Shown: positions 1-7,032 of the stretch, piece by piece
How the letters are laid out: each line of letters starts with the position of its first letter
Numbering within the stretch: the stretch's first letter is position 1
NCBI GenBank assembly: GCA_030052355.1
Contig: JASIGS010000147.1
Location: 1 to 10,818 of the forward strand
DNA length: 10,818 bases
Direction: 5' to 3'
Origin: Streptosporangiaceae bacterium
Lineage (GTDB): Bacteria; Actinomycetota; Actinomycetes; Streptosporangiales; Streptosporangiaceae
The notes under the pieces: model-generated
Databases searched by the model: none
What the model was told of the DNA's origin: nothing
The model's input: the letters and a program-made list of their open reading frames with translations, nothing else
Program-made: the position numbers and the translations under genes

Positions 1-2360
1 CCGGCCGCGTCGGTGACGGTTACCGGAGTCGTGAGCACGCGGTCAACGCCGACGGTCCGCTGCGGGCCGTGCAGCATCAGCGTCCCGGTAAGCCGGATGT
101 CGGCCGAGGATGACCCGATCAGCACGTCGATCTGGCCTGGCTCGACAATCAGGCGGCCCGACCGGCCGCAGAACGCGGTCCTGTCAGCGTGCAGCCGAAA
201 CGTCACCCTGCGGGTCTGCCCGGGTTCCAGCGCCACGCGGGCGAACCCGGCCAGGTACCGGACAGGGCGCGTGACCTGTGCGACCGGATCGTGCAGGTAG
301 AGCTGGACGACCTCCGCGCCGGGCAGCTCGCCGGTGTTGCGTATCGTGCAGCCGATGTCGACGGCCTCGTGCGTAAGCGCCTCTTCGTGGGTGCCGACAG
401 ACAGTCCTGAATACTCGAAGCTGGTGTACGACAGGCCGTGGCCGAACGGGAACAGCGGTGTCGGGTCGGCGGCACTGGCGCCGGTGCGCTCGGCGAGCCG
501 GGTCCGGAGGTAAGGCGCGGGTTGGCCACCGATGCCGACAGGGATGCCAATCGGCAGCTTGCCGCTGGGCGTGATGCGGCCGGACAGCACGCCGGCTATC
601 GCACCGGCGCCCTCCTGCCCGGGGAAGAAGGACTGGACGGCGGCCGCGAGCCTGGGTGCGACGTCGCCGAGCGCGTAGGGCCTGCCGGTGATCATCACGA
701 GAACCACCGGCACGCCGGTGTCGAGCACGGCATCGAGCAGGTCCTGCTGCACACCGGGCAACCGCAGGTCGGCCACGTCACAGCCCTCTCCCGAACTGCC
801 CCTGCCGAACAGCCCGGCCTCGTCGCCGAGCACCACGACTGCGAGGTCTGCGGCGGCGGCGCAAGCCGCCGCGTCCGCGATCCCTGACCGGTCCGGCGTC
901 CGCACGTCGCAGCCGCGCGCGTAGCTGATCGCCGTGTCCGGCAACTCCTCGCGCAGCGCCGTCAGCACCGAGTCGAGGTGCACGCCGATGCCGAGCTCCG
1001 GATGCCGGTAGCCGACGTGCCTGGGGAAGGTGTAGCAGCCAAGGCCCGATTGCGGGTCGTCGGCAAGCGGCCCGATAACGGCGAGTTGCGCCGAACGGCG
1101 GAGCGGCAGCGCCTGCCCGTCGTTCGCGAGCAGCACGACGGACTCCTCGGCGAGCTGCCGCGCCAGCGCCCGGTGGGCTGGCGGGTTCAGGTCGATGTCC
1201 GCGCCGTCGTCGTTCGGCTGCCAGCCGGGGTCGAGCAGGCCAAGCTCGAACTTCTGCGTGAGTACCCGCGCAACCGCCTCGTCGACGAAGCGCTCGGGGA
1301 CCTGCCCCTTGCGCACCGCCTCGGCAAGCGGCTGGCCGAAGCAACGCCGGTGCGGAAGCTCCACGTCCAGCCCAGACTGCAGCGCGGTCGCCCCCGCCTC
1401 GGCGGGCGAGCCCGCAACTCCGTGCATGGTCTGGAGGAGCGCGATCCCGTTGTAGTCGGACACGACTGTTCCGGTGAACCCGAGCCTGTCGCGGAGCAAG
1501 CCGGTGAGCATGTCCTCGTCGGCGTGACCAGGGATCCCGTCGAGGGCGGTGTACGTCGGCATCACCGAGCGAGCGCCGCCGTGCCTGATGGCCATCTCGA
1601 ACGGAGGAAGGATGACGTCTGCCAGCGCGCGCGGCCCGAGGTCAGTCGGCGCCATGTTGCGCGCCGCCCGCGATGCCGAGTACCCGGCGAAGTGCTTGAG
1701 CGTCGCGATGATTCCGGCGGACTCCAGGCCCTGGACGTACGCGGTGCCTAGCATGCCGACCAGGTAGGGATCCTCGCCGATGGTCTCCTCGGTGCGTCCC
1801 CAGCGGGGGTCGCGGCTGACGTCGAGTACCGGCGCCAGCCCCTGGTGCACACCGAGTTCGCGCAAGCTCTGCCCGATCGCCGTGCCCATCAGGTGCACGG
1901 TGTCCGGGTCGAACGTCGCACCCCAGGCCAGCGGGGTCGGGAAGATGGTGGCCATCCACGTCGTGACACCGGTCAGGCACTCCTCGTGCGCGACCGCCGG
2001 GATGCCGAGCCTGCTGGCCGCGATGACCCGTCGCTGCAGCCTGGCCAGGGCGTGCACGCCGGCTTCCGGCGTCACCGGCGCGGTGCCGAACACCCTGGTG
2101 AACTGGCCCAGGCCGTCCGCGATGAGCTCGTCAAGCGGCGTCGAGTCGGCGAACTCGCCCTGCATCGGCGCGACCCCGTCACCGTCTCCGCCGTCGGTCA
2201 TGACCCAGACCGCGAAGAGCTGCGCCAGTTTCTCGGCGAGGGTCATCCTGGCCAGCAGGTCCGCCACGCGATTTGCGACCGGGAGGGCTGGATCGCGCCA
2301 TGGCTCCCCAGTGATGGCCGTCGCTGGCGAGTCTTGCCCGGTCGAGGGCTGAATGCGCAT
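1..2360 (-). CDS. Glycoside hydrolase family 3 enzyme, beta-glucosidase/beta-xylosidase type (3' end outside window)
   Basis: The product should hydrolyse non-reducing terminal beta-linked sugars from short oligosaccharides or glycosides. I translated 786 codons from ATG 2360 without a stop. An in-frame TAG directly abuts the ATG, so no earlier start exists; a GAGG lies 9 nt upstream. Residues about 30-375 form the GH3 TIM barrel: the RDPRWGR block at 184-189 is followed by GEDPYL, KHF is at 222-224, and the SDY motif at 301-303 carries the nucleophile D302. The second (alpha/beta) domain spans about 405-610, with SGEGCD at 523-528, where E525 is the likely acid/base. A fibronectin-III-like C-terminal domain follows at about 665-760. 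There is no signal peptide, so the enzyme should be cytoplasmic, fitting a locus that imports its substrate. Domain order and length resemble actinobacterial intracellular GH3 beta-xylosidases and beta-glucosidases; the exact sugar is uncertain. It probably shares a transcript with the upstream LacI gene. Confidence 0.93.
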   Translation of the reverse strand, partial: MRIQPSTGQDSPATAITGEPWRDPALPVANRVADLLARMTLAEKLAQLFAVWVMTDGGDGDGVAPMQGEFADSTPLDELIADGLGQFTRVFGTAPVTPEAGVHALARLQRRVIAASRLGIPAVAHEECLTGVTTWMATIFPTPLAWGATFDPDTVHLMGTAIGQSLRELGVHQGLAPVLDVSRDPRWGRTEETIGEDPYLVGMLGTAYVQGLESAGIIATLKHFAGYSASRAARNMAPTDLGPRALADVILPPFEMAIRHGGARSVMPTYTALDGIPGHADEDMLTGLLRDRLGFTGTVVSDYNGIALLQTMHGVAGSPAEAGATALQSGLDVELPHRRCFGQPLAEAVRKGQVPERFVDEAVARVLTQKFELGLLDPGWQPNDDGADIDLNPPAHRALARQLAEESVVLLANDGQALPLRRSAQLAVIGPLADDPQSGLGCYTFPRHVGYRHPELGIGVHLDSVLTALREELPDTAISYARGCDVRTPDRSGIADAAACAAAADLAVVVLGDEAGLFGRGSSGEGCDVADLRLPGVQQDLLDAVLDTGVPVVLVMITGRPYALGDVAPRLAAAVQSFFPGQEGAGAIAGVLSGRITPSGKLPIGIPVGIGGQPAPYLRTRLAERTGASAADPTPLFPFGHGLSYTSFEYSGLSVGTHEEALTHEAVDIGCTIRNTGELPGAEVVQLYLHDPVAQVTRPVRYLAGFARVALEPGQTRRVTFRLHADRTAFCGRSGRLIVEPGQIDVLIGSSSADIRLTGTLMLHGPQRTVGVDRVLTTPVTVTDAA

Positions 2361-2420
2361 CTATCGATGCCTCGTCTCGTTATCAGGGGTTAGGGGCTTC
2401 GGCATCAAGTCAGATGCGGG
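2361..2420 (-). promoter_or_regulatory. Short gap between repressor and GH3 genes, possible weak internal promoter
   Basis: This 60-bp gap holds the GH3 ribosome-binding site (GAGG at 2373-2370). On the minus strand it also has a possible weak promoter: TTGATG (2408-2403), an 18-nt spacer, then GATAAC (2384-2379). The GATAAC hexamer also occurs inside the candidate operator at 3631-3642, so it could instead be a degenerate half-site. No terminator-like stem is visible, which favours read-through from the repressor gene. Confidence 0.25.
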
Positions 2421-3569
2421 TCAGGGCGGGGGAGCGGTAGACCCCCGCACGACGAGCTCGGTGGCCAGCTCCATCCTGCGGCTGGACAAGGTCAGGCCCT
2501 CGATGAGCGTGCCGAGCATCTCGGCTGCGACCCGGCCCATCTCGGCCAGCGGCTGTCGGACCGTCGTCAGCGGCGGCGACGACCACCGGGACACCGGGAG
2601 GTCGTCGAAACCGACCACGCTGAGGTCCTGCGGGACACGCAGGCCACGCAGCCTGGCCGCCTCGTACACGCCGAGTGCCTGCTCATCGCTGCTGGCGAAG
2701 ATGGCGGTGGGCCGGTCGGGAAGATCGAGCAGCGAGCCCGCGCGCAGGAAGCCGCTCTCGTGCTGGAAGTCAGCACTCTGCACGAGTGCCGGGTCATACT
2801 GCAGGCCCGCCCGCTCCAGGGCGGACCGGTAGCCGTCAATGCGCGCGCGGCTGCACAGGTAGGTCTCCGGGCCGCCGATCGCAGCGATGCGGGTGTGGCC
2901 GAGGGCGACCAGGTGATCGGTCGCTGCCATGCCGCCTGCCCAGTTGGTCGCCCCGACGCCAGGCAGGTCAGGCTCGGGCAGGTTGACCGGATCGATGACC
3001 ACGAGCGGGATGTCTTCGTCGTGCAGCTGACGGAGCTGATCGTTCGTGAGCTCCGAGGTAACCAGCAGGACCCCATCGGTATCGTGGCTGGCCAGCGCGC
3101 TGGTCCAGCTCGCCGGCCTGGCGTTGCCGTGGCGCACCGATGAGACGGCTGCGGCCATGCCGTGTGCCGAGCACCAGTCCTCCACGCCGCGGAGAATCTC
3201 CACGGCCCACGGGCTGTCCAGCCCGTTGAACACGATGTCGATCAGGCCCGCGTGGCGTCCCCTGCGGATGCCGGGGTGGCGGTAGTTGCGCTCGCCCAGA
3301 AGTTGCTCGATCCGCGCCCGCGTGCGCGCGGCCACGTCGGCATGCCCGTTGACGACCTTAGACACGGTCGGCAGCGACACGCCGGCCTCGGCCGCGATCT
3401 CGGCCAGCGTCGGGCGCGCTCGCCGGCCCGGCTGGCCTTGCTGCCCGGGCTGGCCTTGCTGTGCTGGCTGGCCTTGCTCCGGCGGCTGCTGTCCGGACTG
3501 CGTCGGCACGGCAGGGCGTCCAGGCGCGGCGGGCTTGGCGCTGCCGGAGCGCCGGTCGGAAAGCGCCAC
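2421..3569 (-). CDS. LacI-family transcriptional repressor with N-terminal extension
   Basis: A sugar-responsive DNA-binding repressor of 382 aa. The LacI helix-turn-helix lies at residues 53-75 (PTLAEIAAEAGVSLPTVSKV) and runs on to about residue 98. The hinge follows, then a periplasmic-binding-protein-like effector domain (about 107-375) with the family block VVGFDDLPVSRW at 318-329. The start is GTG at 3569, preceded by AAGGTGAGGA; an in-frame TGA lies upstream and no ATG/GTG precedes it. GTG at residue 21 is a possible but poorly supported alternative. LacI HTHs normally begin within the first 10 residues; here about 50 Pro/Gln/Gly-rich residues precede it. The gene is transcribed with the downstream GH3 gene and diverges from the importer operon, the usual position for a local repressor. 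The effector is probably the imported oligosaccharide or its product (inference). Confidence 0.93.
   Translation of the reverse strand: MALSDRRSGSAKPAAPGRPAVPTQSGQQPPEQGQPAQQGQPGQQGQPGRRARPTLAEIAAEAGVSLPTVSKVVNGHADVAARTRARIEQLLGERNYRHPGIRRGRHAGLIDIVFNGLDSPWAVEILRGVEDWCSAHGMAAAVSSVRHGNARPASWTSALASHDTDGVLLVTSELTNDQLRQLHDEDIPLVVIDPVNLPEPDLPGVGATNWAGGMAATDHLVALGHTRIAAIGGPETYLCSRARIDGYRSALERAGLQYDPALVQSADFQHESGFLRAGSLLDLPDRPTAIFASSDEQALGVYEAARLRGLRVPQDLSVVGFDDLPVSRWSSPPLTTVRQPLAEMGRVAAEMLGTLIEGLTLSSRRMELATELVVRGSTAPPP
3420..3479 (-). repeat. 18-bp tandem repeat encoding GQPxQQ units in the repressor N-terminus
   Basis: On the plus strand the 12-bp core GCTGGCCTTGCT occurs at 3431, 3449 and 3467, an exact 18-bp period. 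Read on the minus strand this encodes residues 33-50 as GQPAQQ, GQPGQQ, GQPGRR. The repeat is in frame and ends just before the DNA-binding domain, so copy-number change would lengthen or shorten the tail by six residues without breaking the protein. Confidence 0.85.
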
Positions 3570-3630
3570 CTCGTCCTCACCTTCTTGAGCCCCGCCCGAG
3601 GTCCGCAGAGTAGGTCATCGAGACGGCTGC

Positions 3631-3642
3631 CGAAAGTTATCG
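3631..3642. promoter_or_regulatory. Candidate LacI-type operator 1 (leftward promoter side)
   Basis: CGAAAGTTATCG has CGA/TCG arms, with 8 of 12 positions symmetric. It matches operator 2 at 9 of 12 positions. It begins 7 nt downstream of the leftward -10 TACGAT, so it should cover the start point of the repressor-GH3 transcript. From memory, elements of the form CGAAA(C/G)TTTCG are described upstream of Streptomyces xylan-utilisation genes; this copy has one extra base. Confidence 0.5.
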
Positions 3643-3649
3643 TGCGGGT

Positions 3650-3655
3650 ATCGTA
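3650..3655 (-). promoter_or_regulatory. Candidate -10 element for the repressor-GH3 transcript
   Basis: Minus strand TACGAT matches the -10 consensus at 4 of 6 positions. The start point would fall near 3643, leaving a leader of about 75 nt. No convincing -35 hexamer lies at 16-19 nt, so the promoter is weak, activated, or misplaced. Its placement beside operator 1 mirrors the arrangement of the rightward promoter and operator 2, which is the main support. Confidence 0.35.
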
Positions 3656-3687
3656 GCCGAGCCGTTAGCAGTTCGCGACACTCCGGT

Positions 3688-3703
3688 CTTACGGATTAGT
3701 AAG
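3688..3703. promoter_or_regulatory. Inverted repeat CTTAC-N6-GTAAG
   Basis: Perfect 5-bp arms flank a 6-bp spacer between the two promoters. The size and spacing suit a dimeric regulator. It does not resemble the two candidate LacI operators, so a different protein, or chance, is equally possible. Confidence 0.3.
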
Positions 3704-3784
3704 CGAGAAGCTCCAGGTGATGGCCCTACCACGACATGCCCCGTGACTACCAACTATCGGGTTAAATCCCTGCAAACTTAAGTC

Positions 3785-3813
3785 TTGACCGGTAACGCGG
3801 CGGTTTCTAAGAT
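3785..3813 (+). promoter_or_regulatory. Sigma-70-type promoter of the ABC importer operon
   Basis: The -35 hexamer TTGACC (3785-3790) matches the consensus at 5 of 6 positions. The spacer is exactly 17 nt, and the -10 hexamer TAAGAT (3808-3813) is typical of housekeeping promoters in actinomycetes. The start point should lie near 3820, giving a leader of about 128 nt before the first permease. This is the best promoter in the window. Candidate operator 2 sits immediately downstream, as expected for repressor control. Confidence 0.75.
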
Positions 3814-3844
3814 GTCCGCACGTCGAAACTTTTCTGTGTTACCG
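3790..3844. repeat. Widely spaced 7-bp inverted repeat around the rightward promoter start
   Basis: CGGTAAC (3790-3796) and GTTACCG (3838-3844) are exact inverted copies flanking the -10 element and operator 2. A third GGTAAC lies at 3875-3880. The loop of 41 nt is too long for a simple transcript hairpin starting at 3820, so the repeats may be protein-binding half-sites or coincidence. Confidence 0.35.
3824..3834. promoter_or_regulatory. Candidate LacI-type operator 2 (rightward promoter side)
   Basis: CGAAACTTTTC contains the near-palindrome GAAA-CT-TTTC (3825-3834, four paired bases on each side). It starts 10 nt after the -10 hexamer, covering about +4 to +14, a standard repression position. 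It shares CGAAA, TT and TC at fixed positions with operator 1. The likely ligand is the LacI-family protein encoded at 2421-3569. Confidence 0.55.
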
Positions 3845-3870
3845 CAGGTGCTGATCCGGCGTCCTTTTCG

Positions 3871-3905
3871 CGCTGGTAACAGATACTCTGTACTGCTTGC
3901 CAGCG
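3871..3905 (+). promoter_or_regulatory. Hairpin in the leader of the importer mRNA
   Basis: An outer stem pairs CGCTGG (3871-3876) with CCAGCG (3900-3905). An inner stem pairs ACAGA (3879-3883) with TCTGT (3887-3891) around a 3-nt loop. It lies about 50 nt downstream of the predicted start point and about 40 nt before the first ATG. No U-tract follows, so it is not an obvious terminator; it may stabilise the mRNA or mean nothing. It matches no riboswitch class I recognise. Confidence 0.35.
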
Positions 3906-3947
3906 GGCTGAGGGACATATCACGGCTATCAGGGAGATGGGTGCCAG

Positions 3948-4934
3948 ATGCTCTACCTGGCTCGGCGCTTGGGTCTCTACCTGGTGACTGCGTTTGCGGC
4001 GATCACCATCAACTTCTTCATCCCGCGCATGATGCCGGGCAACCCGGCGGAGATCGTGTTCTCCCGGCTGTCCGCGAACGGGATAGTCACGCCCTCCGAG
4101 TACAAGGCGCTGGAAGTCGCGTTCGGCCTGAACTCGCACGCGAGCCTGGTGAGCCAGTACTTCAGTTACTGGGCGCAGCTCTTCCACGGCAACCTTGGCA
4201 CGTCGATCACGTACTACCCGTCCACCGTAGCCAGCGTCATCGCCAGCGCGCTGCCCTGGACCCTGGTGCTGGTCGGGCTGTCGACGATCATCAGCTTCAT
4301 CATCGGGACCACGATCGGGACCATCGCGGGCTGGCGCCGGGGCGGCTGGCTGGAGGGCATGCTGCCGACGACGACCTTCCTGCAGGCGATGCCGTACTTC
4401 TGCCTGGGCCTGGTGCTCGTCGAATACCTGGCCGTGAAGAACCCATGGTTCCCGGTCTACGGTGGCTACGCTCAGGGCGACGTCATCGGCTTCAACGGCG
4501 CGTTCCTGCAGAGTGCGGTTTACCACGCCATCCTGCCAGCCTTCACGATCGTCGTGACGTCGATGGCCGGCTGGATCGTGGGCATGCGGAACATGACGGT
4601 GACGACGCTCGGCCAGGACTACGTGATGGTCGCCCAGGCGAAGGGCCTGTCGCGGCGCCGGGTCATGATCACCTACGCTGCGCGCAACGCGATCCTGCCC
4701 AGCTTCTCCAGCTTCGTCGTCGCACTGAGCCTCGTGGTGACCGGGTCCGTGCTGGTGGAGTACGCGTTCTCCTACCCCGGCATCGGTTACGTGTTGTTCC
4801 AGGCGGTCGACAACGAGGACTACCCGTTGATGCAGGCCGTGTTCCTCATCATCACACTGAGCGTGCTCGTCGCTAACCTGCTCGCCGACTTCGTCTACGT
4901 CCTGCTCGATCCGCGGGCACGTCAGGAGGCCTGA
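3948..4934 (+). CDS. ABC importer permease 1, DppB/OppB type
   Basis: The first of two inner-membrane subunits forming the channel of a Dpp/Opp-class importer; 328 aa, normal for the family. Hydrophobic segments lie near residues 8-26, 101-128, 141-163, 192-212, 249-270 and 296-322. The large external loop after the first segment is typical of DppB. The EAA loop that docks to the ATPases is at about 224-252, with QAKGLSRRRV and RNAILPSF. The family block EYAFSYPGIG is at 271-280, followed by DYPLMQ at 291-296. ATG 3948 is the only sensible start: an in-frame TGA lies at 3909 with no start codon between. AGGGAG at 3931-3936 is a somewhat distant ribosome site (11-nt spacer). It is the first gene of the operon and stops 2 bp before permease 2. 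The family moves peptides, nickel and, in several lineages, oligosaccharides. Confidence 0.95.
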   Translation: MLYLARRLGLYLVTAFAAITINFFIPRMMPGNPAEIVFSRLSANGIVTPSEYKALEVAFGLNSHASLVSQYFSYWAQLFHGNLGTSITYYPSTVASVIASALPWTLVLVGLSTIISFIIGTTIGTIAGWRRGGWLEGMLPTTTFLQAMPYFCLGLVLVEYLAVKNPWFPVYGGYAQGDVIGFNGAFLQSAVYHAILPAFTIVVTSMAGWIVGMRNMTVTTLGQDYVMVAQAKGLSRRRVMITYAARNAILPSFSSFVVALSLVVTGSVLVEYAFSYPGIGYVLFQAVDNEDYPLMQAVFLIITLSVLVANLLADFVYVLLDPRARQEA

Positions 4935-4936
4935 AG

Positions 4937-5920
4937 ATGGCGCTCAGCTCCACCCAGACATCGCCGGAGATAGTGGCCGCCGACGTCACGGCGGCTCAGC
5001 GCGGCAGGCGCCTGCCGCGGCTATCGGCCAAGATCATTGTCGGCCTCGCGTTGCTCGCGTTCTTCGTGCTGATGGCGGTCATCGGGCCCATCGTGGCTCC
5101 GTACGATCCGTCGGCGGTCGGCACCGATGTGCTCGCGGCGCCGTCGGCCGCTCACCTGCTCGGCACGACCAACAATGGCCAGGACGTGCTCTCCGAGCTG
5201 CTAGTAGGATCGCGCGCGACGCTCATCGTGGCGTTCGTGGCCGGCGGGCTCGCTACCGTGCTATCGGTGATCTTCGGGGTCACTGCCGGCTACCTGGCCG
5301 GCAGCACCCGCGGCGAGCTGCTGAACATGCTGTCCAACATCTTCCTGGTCCTCCCGGTGTTCCCGCTGCTGGTGGTGCTGACCGCCTTCCTGCCCAACGC
5401 CAGCGCCTGGATCGTCGCTGTGGTGATCGCGCTCATCGGGTGGGCGTGGGGCGCTCGGGTACTCCGGGCGCTGACACTGGCGCTGCGCAACCAGGACTTC
5501 GTCCAGGCGGCGCGCGCGGTGGGCGAGCGAACGTGGCGGATCATCCTGTTCGAGATCCTGCCCAATGAGATCGCGGTGGTCGCCGCCAGCTTCCTGTTCA
5601 CGGTGATCGCGGCGATCCTCCTGTACACGGGCCTGATCTTCCTCGGACTCGGCAACACCAACGAGTGGAGCTGGGGGCTGATCCTCTACTGGGCGCAGAA
5701 CGAGGAGGCGCTGACGGTGGGCGCCTGGTGGTGGTTCATACCCGTCAGCCTCTGCACCGCGTTGCTCGGTACCTCGGTCGGGCTGATCGGGTTCGGCATC
5801 GACGAGTTCATCAACCCCCGGTTGCGGGCCGCCGGCCTGAGCAGGAAGGAACTGCGGTCGATGAGCATGAACCAGGGCCTGACGCCGGTTTACCGGAACT
5901 CGCAGGAGACCACGCGATGA
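4937..5920 (+). CDS. ABC importer permease 2, DppC/OppC type
   Basis: The partner channel subunit, 327 aa. A soluble N-terminal stretch of about 30 residues precedes the OppC N-terminal region (about 31-90), which contains LGTTNNGQDVLSELLVGSR, the DppC block usually written LGTDxxGRDVLSR. Hydrophobic segments lie at about 32-56, 93-120, 132-152, 156-175, 212-240 and 265-287. The EAA loop is at about 188-210 (QAARAVGERTW followed by ILPN). FINPRLR at 291-297 is the usual DppC tail block. About 30 further polar residues follow, longer than many homologues. A near-perfect ribosome site AGGAGG (4924-4929) lies 7 nt before ATG 4937, inside the end of permease 1. Its TGA overlaps the ATG of the first ATPase, suggesting translational coupling. 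Confidence 0.95.
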   Translation: MALSSTQTSPEIVAADVTAAQRGRRLPRLSAKIIVGLALLAFFVLMAVIGPIVAPYDPSAVGTDVLAAPSAAHLLGTTNNGQDVLSELLVGSRATLIVAFVAGGLATVLSVIFGVTAGYLAGSTRGELLNMLSNIFLVLPVFPLLVVLTAFLPNASAWIVAVVIALIGWAWGARVLRALTLALRNQDFVQAARAVGERTWRIILFEILPNEIAVVAASFLFTVIAAILLYTGLIFLGLGNTNEWSWGLILYWAQNEEALTVGAWWWFIPVSLCTALLGTSVGLIGFGIDEFINPRLRAAGLSRKELRSMSMNQGLTPVYRNSQETTR

Positions 5921-7032
5921 CGAGGCCGATTGACGAGGCTCGCTGGCCCGTGCTGGAGGTCAGCGGGCTGTGCGTGGACTACGGGCACGGTGCCGACGTG
6001 ACGCACGCGGTCATCGACGCCGATCTCGTGCTGCACCGCGGTGAGGTCATTGGCCTGGCCGGGGAGAGCGGCAGCGGCAAGTCCACGCTGGCTTATGGCA
6101 TGACGAGGCTGCTCCGCCCGCCGGGACGGATTACCGCCGGCAAGGTGGTGTTCCGTCCGGACGCGGCCCGGCCGGACACGGCGGTGGACCTGCTCGATCT
6201 CGATATCGAGGAGCTGCGCCGGTTGCGCTGGCGCGAGATATCTATCGTGTTCCAGTCCGCGATGGCGGCGCTTAACCCGGTCATCAACATCCAGGCTCAG
6301 CTCATCGACACCCTGAAGGCCCACCGCCCGGAGATGACCAGGGAAGTGCGTTACGAACGCGCGGTCGAGCTGCTACGGCTCGTCGGCATCAGCGCCGACC
6401 GGCTGCGCAGCTTCCCGCACGAGCTGTCCGGCGGCATGCGGCAGCGCGTCATGATTGCGATGGCGCTCGCGCTTGAGCCGCAGATCGTGATCATGGACGA
6501 GCCGACGACGGCGCTCGACGTCGTCACCCAGCGGGAGATCCTGCAGGAGATCATCGAGCTGCGGGACAGGCTGGGCTTCTCTGTTCTGTTCATAACCCAC
6601 GACCTGTCGCTGCTGCTCGAGCTAGCCGACAAGATCGCCGTGATGTACGCCGGCCGGCTCGTGGAGCAGGCGCCTGCGGGCCAGCTCCTCAGCGCCCCGC
6701 GGCACCCGTACAGTCTGGGCCTGCTCCGGTCGTTCCCATCGCTGCACGGTCCGCGGCGCGCCCTGACCGGCATCCCCGGCTCCCCGCCGGACCTGAGGAA
6801 CCTGCCCAGCGGATGCGCGTTCCACCCACGGTGCGGCTACGCACTGCCACGCTGCTCGGCGGACGTGCCCCAGCTCGTCCCGCCGCCGGATTCGCCGGGC
6901 CGGCTCGTCGCCTGCTGGCTGCAGGACGGGTTCACCGAGCGACCGGAGGAGTTGTCCCGGCCCGAGCCAGCGGCCGGCAGCCGATTGGCACCCACCGTGC
7001 CGACAGCTAGCGACCGCGAGGTAGCCCTGTGA
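5917..7032 (+). CDS. ABC importer ATPase 1, DppD/OppD type
   Basis: One of two cytoplasmic ATPases that power the importer; 371 aa. Visible motifs: Walker A GESGSGKST (K55), Q-loop VFQ (Q113), signature LSGGMRQR at 170-177, Walker B IVIMDEP with E195, and the switch histidine ITHD (H228). The C-terminal oligopeptide-transporter domain has four cysteines (C300, C306, C313, C333) in the GCAFHPRC..C..ACW arrangement, which in some Dpp/Opp ATPases holds an iron-sulfur cluster (family knowledge). I chose ATG 5917: it overlaps the permease stop as ATGA, has AGGAG at 5904-5908, and gives a normal N-terminus. The frame stays open further upstream, but starting there would only read through the permease gene. 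About 35 residues after the last cysteine are a polar, low-complexity tail. Its TGA overlaps the GTG of the next gene. Confidence 0.95.
   Translation: MTRPIDEARWPVLEVSGLCVDYGHGADVTHAVIDADLVLHRGEVIGLAGESGSGKSTLAYGMTRLLRPPGRITAGKVVFRPDAARPDTAVDLLDLDIEELRRLRWREISIVFQSAMAALNPVINIQAQLIDTLKAHRPEMTREVRYERAVELLRLVGISADRLRSFPHELSGGMRQRVMIAMALALEPQIVIMDEPTTALDVVTQREILQEIIELRDRLGFSVLFITHDLSLLLELADKIAVMYAGRLVEQAPAGQLLSAPRHPYSLGLLRSFPSLHGPRRALTGIPGSPPDLRNLPSGCAFHPRCGYALPRCSADVPQLVPPPDSPGRLVACWLQDGFTERPEELSRPEPAAGSRLAPTVPTASDREVAL

Larger units (their letters stand above)
3570..3947. other. Divergent intergenic control region
   Basis: This 378-bp gap separates the leftward repressor-GH3 unit from the rightward importer operon. 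It is visibly more A+T-rich than the flanking genes. It holds a strong rightward promoter, a weaker leftward -10, two related candidate operators, a CTTAC-N6-GTAAG dyad, three copies of GGTAAC/GTTACC, and a leader hairpin, each listed separately. An 8-bp palindrome ACTTAAGT (3776-3783) lies one base upstream of the rightward -35. I see no convincing small gene in either strand. Confidence 0.8.

Noticed and set aside
2361..2420. A separate strong promoter for the GH3 gene
   Set aside because: Only a weak TTGATG-18-GATAAC pair is present and no terminator separates the genes, so co-transcription with the repressor is simpler.
3431..3478. Three regularly spaced repeats considered as a CRISPR-like or intergenic repeat array
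   Set aside because: The repeats are 12 bp with 6-bp gaps, in frame within the repressor gene and encoding GQPxQQ units; they are a coding minisatellite.
3871..3905. The leader hairpin as a transcription attenuator or known riboswitch
   Set aside because: No U-tract, no alternative antiterminator pairing and no conserved aptamer core could be seen; it is kept only as a hairpin.
3785..4876. A 363-codon open frame on the plus strand overlapping the first permease
   Set aside because: It has no recognisable family motif, starts within the promoter, and overlaps a clear DppB-type gene in another frame; it is typical of spurious frames in high-GC DNA.
5665..5916. An upstream in-frame extension of ATPase 1 that would make it 455 aa
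   Set aside because: It only reads another frame of permease 2. The ATG at 5917 has a good ribosome site, overlaps the permease stop as ATGA, and gives a normal family N-terminus.
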